Below are positions 1 to 8,422 of a DNA stretch of 64,000 nucleotides, one piece after another (position 1 is the stretch's first letter; the number at the start of each line of letters is the position of its first letter). The position numbers and the translations under genes are program-made. The notes beneath the pieces were generated by a model. It had not been told where the DNA came from. It did not search any database and was given only the letters and a program-made list of their open reading frames with translations. This stretch comes from an uncultured Lachnospiraceae bacterium. GTDB lineage: Bacteria > Bacillota > Clostridia > Lachnospirales > Lachnospiraceae. The stretch spans positions 1-64,000 of the forward strand of contig CAMNTM010000014.1 in the NCBI GenBank assembly GCA_946558465.1, in the 5' to 3' direction.

Positions 1-32
1 CTTTGCTGCTGCCTCACCGGCTCAGCTCAACC

Positions 33-62
33 ATAATATCATCCGTTTCTATATAATGTCAA
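33..62 (-). promoter_or_regulatory. Sigma-A promoter reading out of the window to the left
   Basis: On the minus strand there is TTGACA (57-62), an 18-base spacer and TATTAT (33-38). This is close to the sigma-A consensus. Transcription would start around position 25 and run off the left edge, so the gene it serves is not visible. Confidence 0.6.
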
Positions 63-214
63 TACTTTTTTTGCGTTTTTTTTATTTTTTTTTACATTCT
101 TTTTCCAGATACTATATTTAGACTTTTTTATACATTTTTATACTATATATCGCAGACTGCGCGGCTGCTTACAATACTTAATATCCCTGGTTGCCCTCAG
201 TTACAAGAAATTTG

Positions 215-355
215 TTATAAAAATGGATGCTGTTTCCCAAGTAATTTATCCAGATATATATCCAAAGCGGCCACGTCAATCTCTTTGTTTTGCAGTGCAT
301 AAAGCAATGCCTCTTGAGCGACAATCCAGACTGAATAAAATAACCGCAAATACAT
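215..355 (-). CDS. Possible small ORF of 46 codons, unknown function
   Basis: This frame reads as a plausible helical, acidic peptide containing IVAQEALLYALQNKEID and ending LLGKQHPFL. It lies just downstream of the methyltransferase gene on the same strand. Against it, the only good SD (AAAGGA) is about 20 bases from its ATG. That SD is better placed for an ATG at 366 in another frame, which encodes a less protein-like sequence of 62 residues. A frameshifted small gene would explain both observations. No family was recognised and expression is uncertain. Confidence 0.3.
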   Translation of the reverse strand: MYLRLFYSVWIVAQEALLYALQNKEIDVAALDIYLDKLLGKQHPFL

Positions 356-380
356 ACTATTTTCATTTCAAATCATCCTT

Positions 381-1499
381 TTAACTATATTGCAGTCCTT
401 TGCACAAATGACCTTTTCTGGCGCCCTGTCCATATTTTCTGGCCGCAAAAATGAACGCCTCTATATTTTCCCATGGAGTTCCTATTGCCAACTGACAGCC
501 CGTATTCAGATTATAGCCGCACGGAGAATCGCTGGCTTTCTCAATGCATTCCCGGACACTGGCAATTACATCACTGATGCTTCCATACCGCATAACCGTA
601 ACGGGAGGCACATTTCCTCCAATCATCATGGCATTACCCAGTACTTCTTTTGCCTCTGCAAGATCCTCACAATTATCAATACTCAAGTTCTCTATTCCGA
701 TATCAATTAAATCTTTCCAGATCTTTCTCGTCTTCCCACAGATATGGACACCCGGCTTTTTTCCGGTAATACGCTCAATTCCGTCAAACAATTCCTTTAT
801 ATAAGGCTTAGAAAAGCTCTGGAAATTTTTCCAGCTTACCAGATTCTGCGACACGGCCGGATCTGCAAAGCTGCATGAAATACTGCCGAACTCATCTTTT
901 GCATACTTCACCCACGCAAGTGAACAATCTACGGAAAACTGAAGGAGTCTCTTTAACTCCTCCGGATGCCTGATCATATCTCTCAATACATATTCCGCTT
1001 TTCTTATATTGATTGCGGTAGTTAAAGGACCGGCTACACTTGTCCGAATTCCCATATCCGGAAACGCTTTCTTTAAAAGGTGCCCTGTTTCAATGGTTTC
1101 TTTCATAAACGGTATTTTCTCAGGCTTTATAACTTCCATATTATCCAGCATCTTATAGTCTGTCAGCACACATTCCTCAAGACATTCTATGTCATTTTCA
1201 GGAAATCTTATCTTACTTCCAACCGCTCGTCCAATGCCCTTCAAGCTCATACCAAGAGAAATTCCTTCCATATCAAAATCCTCTTTCTTTTTTCTTATAA
1301 ACTCCTTTTTCACTTCCAGAGACTCCCGAAACTGCTTTTGAGTAAATCCGTAAAGCGGAAGAAGCGCACTGTCGGGCGAATTGAAGCCAAAAGGTAAAAA
1401 ATCCACCTCTTCACCAGCCATATATAATTTTGAACGTTCGGAATTTGTTAATTCCACCTTTTGCAAAGCCATTTCCTGCTTAAGCTGTTCATAAGTCAT
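381..1499 (-). CDS. Uroporphyrinogen decarboxylase-family corrinoid methyltransferase (MtaA-like)
   Basis: About 372 residues, URO-D superfamily. Members of the MtaA/CmuA branch move a methyl group between a corrinoid protein and a thiol or other acceptor, using a zinc ion held by an HxC...C motif. Here that motif is HICG near residue 254 and NTGC near residue 337, so this is more likely a methyltransferase than a heme-pathway decarboxylase. The ATG at 1499 is preferred; a GTG six bases upstream is also in frame, and the SD is weak for both. No corrinoid protein or substrate-specific MtaB partner is adjacent, so the substrate cannot be named. It follows two serine tRNA genes and a short unexplained frame on the same strand. 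A corrinoid adenosyltransferase lies 49 kb away. Confidence 0.8.
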   Translation of the reverse strand: MTYEQLKQEMALQKVELTNSERSKLYMAGEEVDFLPFGFNSPDSALLPLYGFTQKQFRESLEVKKEFIRKKKEDFDMEGISLGMSLKGIGRAVGSKIRFPENDIECLEECVLTDYKMLDNMEVIKPEKIPFMKETIETGHLLKKAFPDMGIRTSVAGPLTTAINIRKAEYVLRDMIRHPEELKRLLQFSVDCSLAWVKYAKDEFGSISCSFADPAVSQNLVSWKNFQSFSKPYIKELFDGIERITGKKPGVHICGKTRKIWKDLIDIGIENLSIDNCEDLAEAKEVLGNAMMIGGNVPPVTVMRYGSISDVIASVRECIEKASDSPCGYNLNTGCQLAIGTPWENIEAFIFAARKYGQGARKGHLCKGLQYS

Positions 1500-1517
1500 T
1501 TTCACACCACATTTCTT

Positions 1518-1616
1518 TTAGATTTTAATATTAACCGGTCCGCCTGCGGATACAAATTCCGGTATCTCCAGACTGTAAGCGCCTGTTCCAAGCGGTGAAG
1601 CCAGCAAATCATGCAT
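1518..1616 (-). CDS. Short ORF (32 codons) or 3' remnant upstream of the methyltransferase
   Basis: The frame contains HDLLASPLGTGAYSLEIPEF and ends PVNIKI. An AGGTGA SD lies seven bases before the ATG. The same frame is open about 14 codons further upstream with no other start, so it could also be the C-terminal stub of a decayed gene. It ends 18 bases before the methyltransferase ATG, so the two could be co-transcribed. The sequence looks protein-like but was not recognised. Confidence 0.35.
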   Translation of the reverse strand: MHDLLASPLGTGAYSLEIPEFVSAGGPVNIKI

Positions 1617-1668
1617 TTTTAAATCACCTGCAGGTACTGCCGGCAGCGCCCTTCGGATTTACGACAGC

Positions 1669-1704
1669 AAAAAAACCATCCGGATATAAATCCAAATGGT
1701 TCTT
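1669..1704 (-). terminator. Rho-independent terminator of the serine tRNA unit
   Basis: On the minus strand a 12-bp stem (AACCATTTGGAT against ATCCGGATGGTT, two G-T pairs) with a four-base loop is followed by seven T residues. It starts five bases after the tRNA-Ser(GGA) gene. Confidence 0.85.
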
Positions 1705-1708
1705 TAAA

Positions 1709-1798
1709 CGGAGAAGGAGGGATTTGAACCCTCGCACCGCTATCAACGACCTACTCCCTTTCCAGGGGAGCCCCTTCAGCCAACTTGGGTACTTCTCC
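1709..1798 (-). tRNA. tRNA-Ser (anticodon GGA)
   Basis: Class II tRNA of 90 bases. The acceptor GGAGAAG pairs with CTTCTCC and the discriminator is G. The anticodon loop CTGGAAA gives GGA, reading UCC/UCU. There is a long variable arm and the T-loop GGTTCAAATCC. The 3' CCA is not encoded. It is the second gene of a two-tRNA transcript. Confidence 0.95.
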
Positions 1799-1827
1799 AA
1801 ATCACCTTACATACTGCCGACAGCAAA

Positions 1828-1913
1828 CGGAGAGGGTGGGATTCGAACCCACGCGCCCTTGCGGACAAACGGTTTTCAAGACCGCCTCGTTATGACCACT
1901 TCGATACCTCTCC
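1828..1913 (-). tRNA. tRNA-Ser (anticodon UGA)
   Basis: Class II tRNA of 86 bases. The acceptor GGAGAGG pairs with CCTCTCC and the discriminator is G. The anticodon loop CTTGAAA gives UGA. A long variable arm and the T-loop GGTTCGAATCC are present, and CCA is not encoded. It is the first gene of the pair, 29 bases before tRNA-Ser(GGA). Confidence 0.95.
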
Positions 1914-1927
1914 AAAATATTTAACCT

Positions 1928-1983
1928 TTGTCGTTTTCTCTGACGACAATTAGCATTTTATCACACAAAAAATACATCGTCAA
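1928..1983 (-). promoter_or_regulatory. Promoter and leader hairpin of the serine tRNA pair
   Basis: On the minus strand: TTGACG (1978-1983), 17-base spacer, TAAAAT (1955-1960). The predicted start lies near 1948. It is followed at once by a 6-bp inverted repeat (TTGTCG at 1944-1949 against CGACAA at 1928-1933), which would fold in the pre-tRNA leader. Confidence 0.75.
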
Positions 1984-1984
1984 T

Positions 1985-2011
1985 CATTTTTTTCAAATGT
2001 ACAAAAAAATG
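1985..2011 (-). terminator. AT-only hairpin after ispD, possible terminator
   Basis: CATTTTTTT (2003-2011, read on the minus strand) faces AAAAAAATG (1985-1993) across a nine-base loop, just after the ispD stop. There is no GC-rich stem and no separate T tail, so function as a terminator is uncertain. It abuts the tRNA promoter. Confidence 0.35.
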
Positions 2012-2020
2012 TTTCGACAA

Positions 2021-2728
2021 TTATTTCTTAAGAAATGCTTCCGCTATTTTCAAATCCTCTGGTGTCGTAATCTTGATATTTTCATAGGAGCCTTCGAATA
2101 ATTTTACCGGCACCTTCATCATCTGCTCTACAACCATAGCATCATCGGTTACATGAATATCTCCCTTTTGCATCAGCCGGAAATACGCTTCCTTAATCAA
2201 GGCTGTCTTAAAAACCTGAGGAGTCTGTATCGCCCACACAAATCTGCGCTCAGGTGTATCTGCAGCAAAATTATCCTCGTCTGCCAGCTTGATCGTATCC
2301 TTGCTTGGTACACCTGCAGCACAGGCGCCGTATTTATCCACGGTCTCATATCCGCGCCTCAGGATAGCCTCATTTACAAACGGTCTCGCTCCGTCATGGA
2401 TAAACACGTACCCTTCGGTATCTGCCAGAAGCTTCAGTCCCTGCCATACAGAATCATACCGCTCCCTTCCGCCGCATACAACCGCTGATACTTTCGAAAA
2501 ATAATATTTTTCTATAATTTTCTGTCTGGCGAACTCCTCCTGTCCTTCCCCGACAACAAGGATGATATTATCTATCACCTCCGACTGCTGAAAAACCTCC
2601 AATGCATAGCAGATAACCGGCCTGCCCTCTAATTCCAGATATTGTTTCTGCACAGCCGTACCCATGCGGCTTCCCCGGCCCGCTGCCAGAACAATCGCTG
2701 TACAGCTTTTTTTCTCATTTGTATACAT
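2021..2728 (-). CDS. ispD: 2-C-methyl-D-erythritol 4-phosphate cytidylyltransferase (IspD)
   Basis: 235 residues, the usual size. IspD transfers CMP from CTP to 2-C-methylerythritol 4-phosphate, the third step of the non-mevalonate isoprenoid pathway in the cytosol. Visible motifs are the nucleotide-binding loop AAGRGSRMG with KQY (residues 15-30), HDGARPFV, VPSKDTIK, TPQVFK and VTDDA. The ATG follows GGTGAGG. It is the last gene of the tsa/rnz operon, 19 bases after tsaD. Its presence indicates that the organism uses the MEP pathway. Confidence 0.95.
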   Translation of the reverse strand: MYTNEKKSCTAIVLAAGRGSRMGTAVQKQYLELEGRPVICYALEVFQQSEVIDNIILVVGEGQEEFARQKIIEKYYFSKVSAVVCGGRERYDSVWQGLKLLADTEGYVFIHDGARPFVNEAILRRGYETVDKYGACAAGVPSKDTIKLADEDNFAADTPERRFVWAIQTPQVFKTALIKEAYFRLMQKGDIHVTDDAMVVEQMMKVPVKLFEGSYENIKITTPEDLKIAEAFLKK

Positions 2729-2747
2729 AGTACCTCACCCGTCCGCG

Positions 2748-3785
2748 TCATCGTTCTCCCAGCTTCAGATTCGGAACAGCATTTAAATCCCAGCCGTGCC
2801 TCGTTCCGTTTCTATATTCATAATATGCCGCAGCTCCTATCATAGCTGCATTATCTGTACAGTAGACAGGAGACGGATAATAAAGCTTTACTCCCCGTGC
2901 TTCACATGCCTGCTTCATAGCCTCCCTGAGTGCACTGTTTGATGCCACGCCGCCTGCGATTGCAAATTTATCTGCATGATACTCCTTTACTGCATGCATA
3001 GCGTTTTCAACAAGTACATCTACGACCGCTTTCTGAAAAGATGCGGCTACATCTGCCTGACTGTATGTCTCTCCCTTCATCTGACAGCCATTTATATAAT
3101 TCAGCACTGCCGATTTTACACCGCTGAAACTGAAATCATAAGGTGCATCCTCTACATGCGCCCGCGGAAATGCAATGGCCTGAGGATTTCCTTCCTTTGA
3201 CACCCTGTCAATTTTCGGTCCGCCGGGATAACCAAGCCCGATTGCCCTGGCCACCTTATCAAATGCCTCTCCCGCCGCATCATCTCTGGTTCTTCCGATG
3301 ATATCAAATCTCCCGTAATCCTTCACTCGTACCAGGTGTGTATGTCCTCCCGATACCACAAGAGAAAAAAACGGCGGCTCCAAATCCTTATGCTCAATAA
3401 AGTTAGCTGCAATATGTCCTTCGATGTGATGCACTCCTATCAACGGCTTCCCAGCCGCGTATGCGATCGCTTTCGCTTCCGCAACTCCCACAAGAAGCGC
3501 ACCCACTAGTCCGGGACCGTAGGTAACTCCGACTGCATCTATCTCAGCCAGTGCAATACCTGCTTCTGTAAGCGCTGCTTCTATTACCTGGTTTATTTTT
3601 TCAATGTGTTTTCTGGATGCAATCTCAGGAACTACACCGCCGTACAGCGTATGCAGTGCAATCTGTGACGATATTATATTAGAAAGAACTTCTCTTCCGT
3701 TCTTTACCACAGCCGCTGCCGTCTCGTCACAGGAGCTTTCGACCGCCAGAATAAATATATCTTTCTTTTTCACGTTCTCATCCAT
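2748..3785 (-). CDS. tsaD: tRNA threonylcarbamoyladenosine transferase subunit TsaD
   Basis: 345 residues from the chosen ATG. TsaD transfers the threonylcarbamoyl group to A37 of ANN-decoding tRNAs, acting with TsaB and TsaE, both encoded upstream in this operon. The N-terminal [11 protein letters not shown] motif is typical. The metal ligands of the family are visible as HxxxH (H120, H124) and D311 in CTDNAAM, with ATP-site SGGHTHL near 145. The frame is open 31 codons further upstream, but that extension runs into rnz, lacks family similarity, and AAAGGG precedes the internal ATG. The start lies 17 bases after the rnz stop. Confidence 0.95.
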   Translation of the reverse strand: MDENVKKKDIFILAVESSCDETAAAVVKNGREVLSNIISSQIALHTLYGGVVPEIASRKHIEKINQVIEAALTEAGIALAEIDAVGVTYGPGLVGALLVGVAEAKAIAYAAGKPLIGVHHIEGHIAANFIEHKDLEPPFFSLVVSGGHTHLVRVKDYGRFDIIGRTRDDAAGEAFDKVARAIGLGYPGGPKIDRVSKEGNPQAIAFPRAHVEDAPYDFSFSGVKSAVLNYINGCQMKGETYSQADVAASFQKAVVDVLVENAMHAVKEYHADKFAIAGGVASNSALREAMKQACEARGVKLYYPSPVYCTDNAAMIGAAAYYEYRNGTRHGWDLNAVPNLKLGER

Positions 3786-3801
3786 ATTTTCTACAACCCT
3801 T

Positions 3802-4710
3802 TTAATCTGAAAATACAAGCTCCGCCGTACGCCGGTCCTTTGCCGCAATTGCTGCCGGGAATATTTTCCGCACCTCATCCATATATTCCTCCGGTCTGGT
3901 GAGCGACGGACTATAATGTGTAAGCCACATTTCCCTTACCTCTGCTTCCTTTGCAAGCTGCGCTGCCTCGTAAAATGTCATATGCTTGTATTCCTTTGCC
4001 TTTTTCTGCTTATCCTTTTCCCCATACATTCCCTCACAGATAAAAAGATCCGACTCTCTTGCATTATTCTTTATTGACTCTGTCGGGCGTGTATCCGTAC
4101 AATAGGTAAGCTTAATCCCCTTCCTGGGCGGTCCAAGCACCATATCCGGCGTATAGATATTGCCGTCTGTCTCCACCTGCTCCCCCTTTTGCAGAAGCCC
4201 CCAGTATTTCTGCGGGATTCCTGCGGCGCCTGCCCGCTCTACGTCGAATTTTCCGGCTCTGTCTATCTCCATTGTATATCCGTAGCACGGAACATTATGA
4301 TTTACCCGAAATGCCTTTAGACGGTAACCATTCATCTCAAAGGTCTGTTCCGGCTCTGTTATTTCCATATATTTGATAGAAAAAGGCAGCTCAGGTGCAA
4401 TAACTCTAAGCGCATTTACTACCCGTTCCAGCCCTTTCGGTCCGACTAACGTAAGCGGCTCTGTGCGGTCCGCATTTCCCATCGTGAGAAGTAATCCCGG
4501 GAGCCCGCTGATATGGTCCCCGTGATAATGCGTAAAGCAGATAACATCAATCGGCTTAAAGCTCCAGCCCTTTTCCTTAATCGCGATCTGCGTACCTTCC
4601 CCGCAGTCAATCAGTACACTGCTTCCATTGTACCTTACCATAAGCGACGTAAGCCAGCGGTATGGAAGCGGCATCATCCCGCCTGTTCCTAACAAACATA
4701 CATCTAACAT
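3802..4710 (-). CDS. rnz: Ribonuclease Z
   Basis: 302 residues, the length of the short (ELAC1-type) enzyme. RNase Z cleaves the 3' trailer of tRNA precursors that lack an encoded CCA, which is how both serine tRNAs in this window are encoded. The metallo-beta-lactamase signature THYHGDH supplies H61, H63, D65 and H66. Later ligand motifs YCTDTRP and WLTHYSP are present. The protein starts at [11 protein letters not shown]. It sits between a zinc-ribbon protein and tsaD in the same operon. Confidence 0.92.
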   Translation of the reverse strand: MLDVCLLGTGGMMPLPYRWLTSLMVRYNGSSVLIDCGEGTQIAIKEKGWSFKPIDVICFTHYHGDHISGLPGLLLTMGNADRTEPLTLVGPKGLERVVNALRVIAPELPFSIKYMEITEPEQTFEMNGYRLKAFRVNHNVPCYGYTMEIDRAGKFDVERAGAAGIPQKYWGLLQKGEQVETDGNIYTPDMVLGPPRKGIKLTYCTDTRPTESIKNNARESDLFICEGMYGEKDKQKKAKEYKHMTFYEAAQLAKEAEVREMWLTHYSPSLTRPEEYMDEVRKIFPAAIAAKDRRTAELVFSD

Positions 4711-4718
4711 ATTTTACC

Positions 4719-4952
4719 TCAATTTCTCATCTTAATGCGGAAGCTTTTCACAAGCTCGTCATAGCATTCCTCACACAAATCAAATCTGTCTACCTGATTA
4801 TCCTTATCTGAAAAATATCCCCAGCGCTTCTCCACCTCCAGGACATCCTCCTGGGGAACCCCTTTTAGAACCGGAATTTCTTTTCCGCATTTATTACATA
4901 TGATTCTGTCTATTTCCTGTGTTTCTTTTAATATCTCAGTATACTGGCGCAT
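4719..4952 (-). CDS. Small zinc-ribbon-like protein, unknown function
   Basis: 77 residues from an ATG with a perfect AAGGAGG SD; the frame extends 22 codons upstream but without support. Two CxxC pairs (CNKCG near the N-terminus, CEECY near the C-terminus) suggest a single structural zinc. It ends 8 bases before rnz. A 141-base gap separates it from rimI and holds an imperfect GC hairpin and a TATAAT, so an internal promoter is possible. The function is not known. Confidence 0.8.
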   Translation of the reverse strand: MRQYTEILKETQEIDRIICNKCGKEIPVLKGVPQEDVLEVEKRWGYFSDKDNQVDRFDLCEECYDELVKSFRIKMRN

Positions 4953-5093
4953 ACAATTCCTCCTTGTGTACATCCTGCTCCTTTCCTGCCGGCATATACC
5001 TTCAACCGGCGGGAGCATGCTTTCCTTGCTACGCCTATATTATATCTGCTCAAAAATCCGATGCCTAGTGGAAAGTGCTGTCAGCTCTTCCAG

Positions 5094-5564
5094 CTATCTC
5101 ATAAGCTTACGGCTCATTAGTATAGCATCCTCCGGCGGATTCGTATAGAATTTTTTTCGAATTCCGTCAATTTTAAAGCTATGCTTTTGATAAAATGATC
5201 TTGCAGCATGGTTGCTCTCTCTTACCTCCAAAAAAATGGTTTCAATTTTTTCTGTGCAGCAGAATTCTTCTGCCTCCTTCAACAGTCTCCCGGCAGCCCC
5301 CTGCCGTCTGTATACAGGTGATACAGCAATACGGGCTATCTCACACTCATCTAATACATAATACAATATGATATAGCCTGCAGGCTGGGCCCCAATCCAC
5401 GCGCCGAAAATTACCGCCTGCTTTTGACTCAATGTCTCCATTAATGCACTTTCGCTCCAGGGGTCGGAGAAAATCTCCCTTTCAAGCCGGGCCAAAGCCT
5501 CTGCATTACCCTTATCCGCACACAGCCTTTCTATCTTCATTACAATTGACACATCTCTTTTCAC
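5094..5564 (-). CDS. rimI: Ribosomal-protein-alanine N-acetyltransferase (RimI)
   Basis: 156 residues, GNAT fold. RimI acetylates the N-terminal alanine of ribosomal protein S18 in model bacteria. The acetyl-CoA loop is visible as IAVSPVYRRQGAAGRL, followed by LEVRESNHAARSFYQKHSF, typical of the RimI subfamily. The start is a GTG with GGAG seven bases upstream; an ATG eight codons later is possible. Clustering with tsaB and tsaD is common in bacteria and supports the call. Confidence 0.9.
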   Translation of the reverse strand: MKRDVSIVMKIERLCADKGNAEALARLEREIFSDPWSESALMETLSQKQAVIFGAWIGAQPAGYIILYYVLDECEIARIAVSPVYRRQGAAGRLLKEAEEFCCTEKIETIFLEVRESNHAARSFYQKHSFKIDGIRKKFYTNPPEDAILMSRKLMR

Positions 5565-5631
5565 CGGATCACTCCATCACTCTGTCTGTATCTCGATTCA
5601 TTTTGACATCTGGTTTATTTCAATACTCTCA

Positions 5632-6666
5632 TTATAATCTACCGATATCCGTAATAAGAGCCTCTGCTGCTTCCCGGCTTGTTGCCCAGCTGGTGCAGAA
5701 GCGGACTGCACTGTGCGTCTCATCAATCTTTTCCCAAAACGCGAAACCATATTTTTCTCTCAGCTTCGTAATATGGGCATCCGGAAGAACCGGAAACTGC
5801 TGATTGGTATAAGAATCAAACCAAAGCCGATAGCCCTTCTCCTGAAAAGCCTGCCTAAGCTGAAGAGCCAGATCATCTGCATGCCTTGATATCTTAAAAT
5901 ATAATTCATCTGTAAAAAGTGTATCAAACTGAATACCAAGAAGTCTCCCCTTTGCAAGCATGCCCCCATGCTGCTTTATAAGATACCGAAAATCCTTTTT
6001 AAGCAGCGGATTCGTGATTACAACCGCTTCTCCAAATAAAGCTCCTACCTTTGTTCCCCCTATATAAAATACATCTGTAAGCCGTGCAATATCAGAAAGC
6101 TCAAGATCAGATGCCTCTGACGCAAGCCCATAGCCTAATCTGGCTCCGTCTAAAAACAGCGGAATTCCCGCCTTCTCACACACTTCCTTCAGTGCTTCCA
6201 GCTCTTTTCTGCTGTAAAGTGTTCCATTTTCTGTCGAATGCGAGATATACACCATCCCCGGCTGCACCATATGCTCGTGATTCTCATCCTCCCAGTGATT
6301 TGAAATACAGCCTTCCACCTGCTTAGCCGTAAGCTTTCCGTCCCTGCTTGAAAGCGCCAGTACCTTATGTCCGGTCGCTTCCACCGCTCCCGTCTCATGA
6401 ACATTAATATGACCGCTTTCCGCTGCTATCACACCCTGGTGCGGGCGTAGAACCGCACTGATAACTGTAAGATTTGCCTGAGTACCTCCCACCAAAAAAT
6501 GCACGTCTGCCGCAGGCGCCCCGCACAGCCTCCGTATCTTTTCTCTTGCACTTTCACAGTAGATATCCTCTCCGTATCCTGCTGTCTGTTCAAAATTTGT
6601 ATCTACCATCCGTTTCAGAATAGCCGGATGGGCACCTTCCGTATAATCACATTGAAACTGAAACAT
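5632..6666 (-). CDS. Low-specificity L-threonine aldolase
   Basis: 344 residues, PLP-dependent fold type I beta-eliminating lyase family. It cleaves L-threonine or allo-threonine to glycine and acetaldehyde. The PLP lysine is K206 in YIGGTKVGA; D173 in FLDGARLGYG contacts the cofactor ring. The start is the ATG at 6666, with AAAGGA upstream; the frame is open 37 codons earlier but that part is a basic shadow of tsaB. The first 20 bases overlap the tsaB end, indicating translational coupling. Its place inside a t6A operon, whose pathway consumes threonine, is notable. Confidence 0.88.
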   Translation of the reverse strand: MFQFQCDYTEGAHPAILKRMVDTNFEQTAGYGEDIYCESAREKIRRLCGAPAADVHFLVGGTQANLTVISAVLRPHQGVIAAESGHINVHETGAVEATGHKVLALSSRDGKLTAKQVEGCISNHWEDENHEHMVQPGMVYISHSTENGTLYSRKELEALKEVCEKAGIPLFLDGARLGYGLASEASDLELSDIARLTDVFYIGGTKVGALFGEAVVITNPLLKKDFRYLIKQHGGMLAKGRLLGIQFDTLFTDELYFKISRHADDLALQLRQAFQEKGYRLWFDSYTNQQFPVLPDAHITKLREKYGFAFWEKIDETHSAVRFCTSWATSREAAEALITDIGRL

Positions 6667-7423
6667 CACTGGTTTTCCTTTCTTTTTCCCGCCGCTCCTT
6701 CTCCTGCCGCTCTTTCTCCTGTCTCTCCCTCTCTGCCTGGGACATACGCAGATAATCCGGCCGATGGTCCGCTGCACTTTCTATCTTTCCCGCCCGGTAA
6801 TAGCAAAGTGCCAGCGCACCGACAGAGGCTGCTCTCTGCCGGTTCATATTCGCCGGTGCAAAGCGAATCTCTCTTCCCGCCATAATCCGCTCCACAAGCG
6901 CAGACTTAAATACCAAAACCCCGTCACCTAAAAAAGTCACCTTTTTTTCATATGCCCAAAGCTTCTCACCCAGCTCTTCGATACTTACAGCCATCTGTCC
7001 TTCCAAAGTTATCAGCTCATTTCCGTCAAAAGCATAAATTCCTGTATAGACCTGTCCGCGCCTTGCATCCATAATCGGACACACGATGCCGTCTGTCCCG
7101 CACAGATTGTACGCTAATCCTTCTAATGTCGGCACATGAATCAGCGGCTTATGAAGGGCAAAGCCCAGTCCCTTTGCTGTCGCCGATCCGATTCGAAGTC
7201 CAGTAAAAGACCCCGGCCCCCCTGAGACTGCTATTGCATCAATCGTAGATAAATCCAGCTCTGTCATCCTGACAATCTCGTCCAGCATAGGAAGCAGTGT
7301 CTGAGAGTGTGTCTTTTTATAGTTTACTGTATATTCCGCTATCGTTTCCTCTTTCTCCAGACTACCGTCTACAACCGCTGCACCGGCAACAAGGCCGGAG
7401 CTTTCAAGCGCTAATATCCGCAT
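6647..7423 (-). CDS. tsaB: tRNA threonylcarbamoyladenosine biosynthesis protein TsaB
   Basis: 258 residues. TsaB is a non-catalytic ASKHA-fold partner that dimerises with TsaD. The N-terminus MRILALESSG and the motif SGGPGSFTGLRIG are diagnostic. After DYLRMSQAERER the protein carries a low-complexity tail of repeated Q/R-E-K-E-R units from a short tandem DNA repeat, longer than most homologues. The tail covers the start of the threonine aldolase gene. It overlaps the tsaE end by 13 bases. Confidence 0.93.
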   Translation of the reverse strand: MRILALESSGLVAGAAVVDGSLEKEETIAEYTVNYKKTHSQTLLPMLDEIVRMTELDLSTIDAIAVSGGPGSFTGLRIGSATAKGLGFALHKPLIHVPTLEGLAYNLCGTDGIVCPIMDARRGQVYTGIYAFDGNELITLEGQMAVSIEELGEKLWAYEKKVTFLGDGVLVFKSALVERIMAGREIRFAPANMNRQRAASVGALALCYYRAGKIESAADHRPDYLRMSQAERERQEKERQEKERREKERKTSDVSVSM

Positions 7424-7836
7424 ATACTGATCCTCCGATAATCAAATCCTTTGTCCAAATCCTTCTCTATTTTAATCTCCGTATAATGCTCCGGAAGAAT
7501 CTCTTCAATCAAATCCGCCCATTCAATCAGACTTACCCCTTCTCCGTAGATGTAATCCTCATACCCTATTTCATCCATCTCCTCCACATCACCGATCCGG
7601 TAGACATCAAAATGGTAAAAGGGCAGCCGCCCTTCCTCATATATCTGAACAATCGTAAAGGTAGGGCTGCTTACCGGCTCCTCTATCCCAAGCCCCGACG
7701 CCAATCCCTTTGTAAACACTGTTTTACCTGCACCTAAATCACCGACAAGCGTAAACACCTGCCCTGCCGACGCCGAAATCCCCATCTGACGGCCCAGTTC
7801 ATAGGTCTCCTTCTCCTGCCTCGTCTCGATTACCAT
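7411..7836 (-). CDS. tsaE: tRNA threonylcarbamoyladenosine biosynthesis ATPase TsaE
   Basis: 141 residues. TsaE is the P-loop ATPase that drives turnover of the TsaBD complex. The Walker A motif GDLGAGKT lies at residues 32-39, followed by SPTFTI, HFDVYR and LIEWAD, all typical. It is the first gene of the operon tsaE-tsaB-threonine aldolase-rimI-(zinc ribbon)-rnz-tsaD-ispD. The divergent glyoxalase gene starts 92 bases away. TsaC/Sua5, which makes the intermediate, is not in the window. Confidence 0.95.
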   Translation of the reverse strand: MVIETRQEKETYELGRQMGISASAGQVFTLVGDLGAGKTVFTKGLASGLGIEEPVSSPTFTIVQIYEEGRLPFYHFDVYRIGDVEEMDEIGYEDYIYGEGVSLIEWADLIEEILPEHYTEIKIEKDLDKGFDYRRISICGY

Positions 7837-7927
7837 AAAGCTCTCCTCCGTCCGAACTTTATTGTATCATAACTTTCCTTTTTCCGCTACTGATGATATA
7901 CTAAAATCAAAACAAGGAGGATACTAT

Positions 7928-8290
7928 ATGAAATTCACATTTTACCACAATAATATCAACGTACTGGACCTGGAAAAATCCGTAAGCTTCTATAAGGAAG
8001 CGCTGGGCCTTACTGTCACAAAAGAAAAGCCTGCCCCTGACGGCAGTTTTAAGCTTGTATTTCTTGGAGACGAAACTACCCCTCATCTTCTGGAATTAAC
8101 CTGGCTGCGCGATATGGACCGGCCTTATGAGCTGGGCGATAACGAATCTCATCTGGCCATGCATACCGATGATATGGATGCGGCACTGGCACTTCATAAG
8201 AAAATGGATTGTGTCTGCTTTGAAAATCCCGAAATGGGTATTTACTTTATCAATGACCCAGATGGATACTGGATTGAGATTTGTCCTTAA
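7928..8290 (+). CDS. Glyoxalase I-like (VOC superfamily) protein
   Basis: 120 residues, starting at the ATG after AAGGAGG (the frame is open 22 codons further upstream). The pattern of metal ligands matches glyoxalase I: H7, E56 in LLELTW, H75 in NESHLAMH and E117 in GYWIEICP. Glyoxalase I isomerises the hemithioacetal of methylglyoxal. As Clostridia often lack glutathione, the thiol and substrate are uncertain, and a VOC lyase of other specificity is possible. Confidence 0.8.
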   Translation: MKFTFYHNNINVLDLEKSVSFYKEALGLTVTKEKPAPDGSFKLVFLGDETTPHLLELTWLRDMDRPYELGDNESHLAMHTDDMDAALALHKKMDCVCFENPEMGIYFINDPDGYWIEICP

Positions 8291-8344
8291 AACATCTATG
8301 CAAAAGAAGTTTGACACTGGATTTAAGCGCTCTGTCAAAGCAGT

Positions 8345-8374
8345 TTGATAGACATTTCTCCATGACTGTATTAT
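8345..8374 (+). promoter_or_regulatory. Promoter of the XRE membrane regulator
   Basis: TTGATA (8345-8350), 18-base spacer, TATTAT (8369-8374); the start would fall near 8381, about 40 bases before the gene. A 7-bp inverted repeat (TTTGACA ... TGTCAAA) lies just upstream at 8309-8338 and could be an operator. Confidence 0.5.
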
Positions 8375-8422
8375 GCTCACATCAGATCGGAGAAACAAAT
8401 ATCAGACAAGGAGGTTATGGAT

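Noticed and set aside
178..366. 62-codon ORF starting at 366
   Set aside because: It has the better SD, but its peptide is rich in Cys, Trp and His without pattern, while the overlapping 46-codon frame looks protein-like. Kept only as a remark in that entry.
390..804. Plus-strand ORFs of 86-106 codons opposite the methyltransferase
   Set aside because: Antisense shadows of a well-supported gene.
1500..2020. Integrative element at the serine tRNA genes
   Set aside because: No integrase, no repeated tRNA 3' end and no attachment-site duplication were seen.
5019..5093. Riboswitch or T-box before the zinc-ribbon gene
   Set aside because: Only an imperfect GC hairpin and a TATAAT are present; no conserved riboswitch or T-box motif was recognised.
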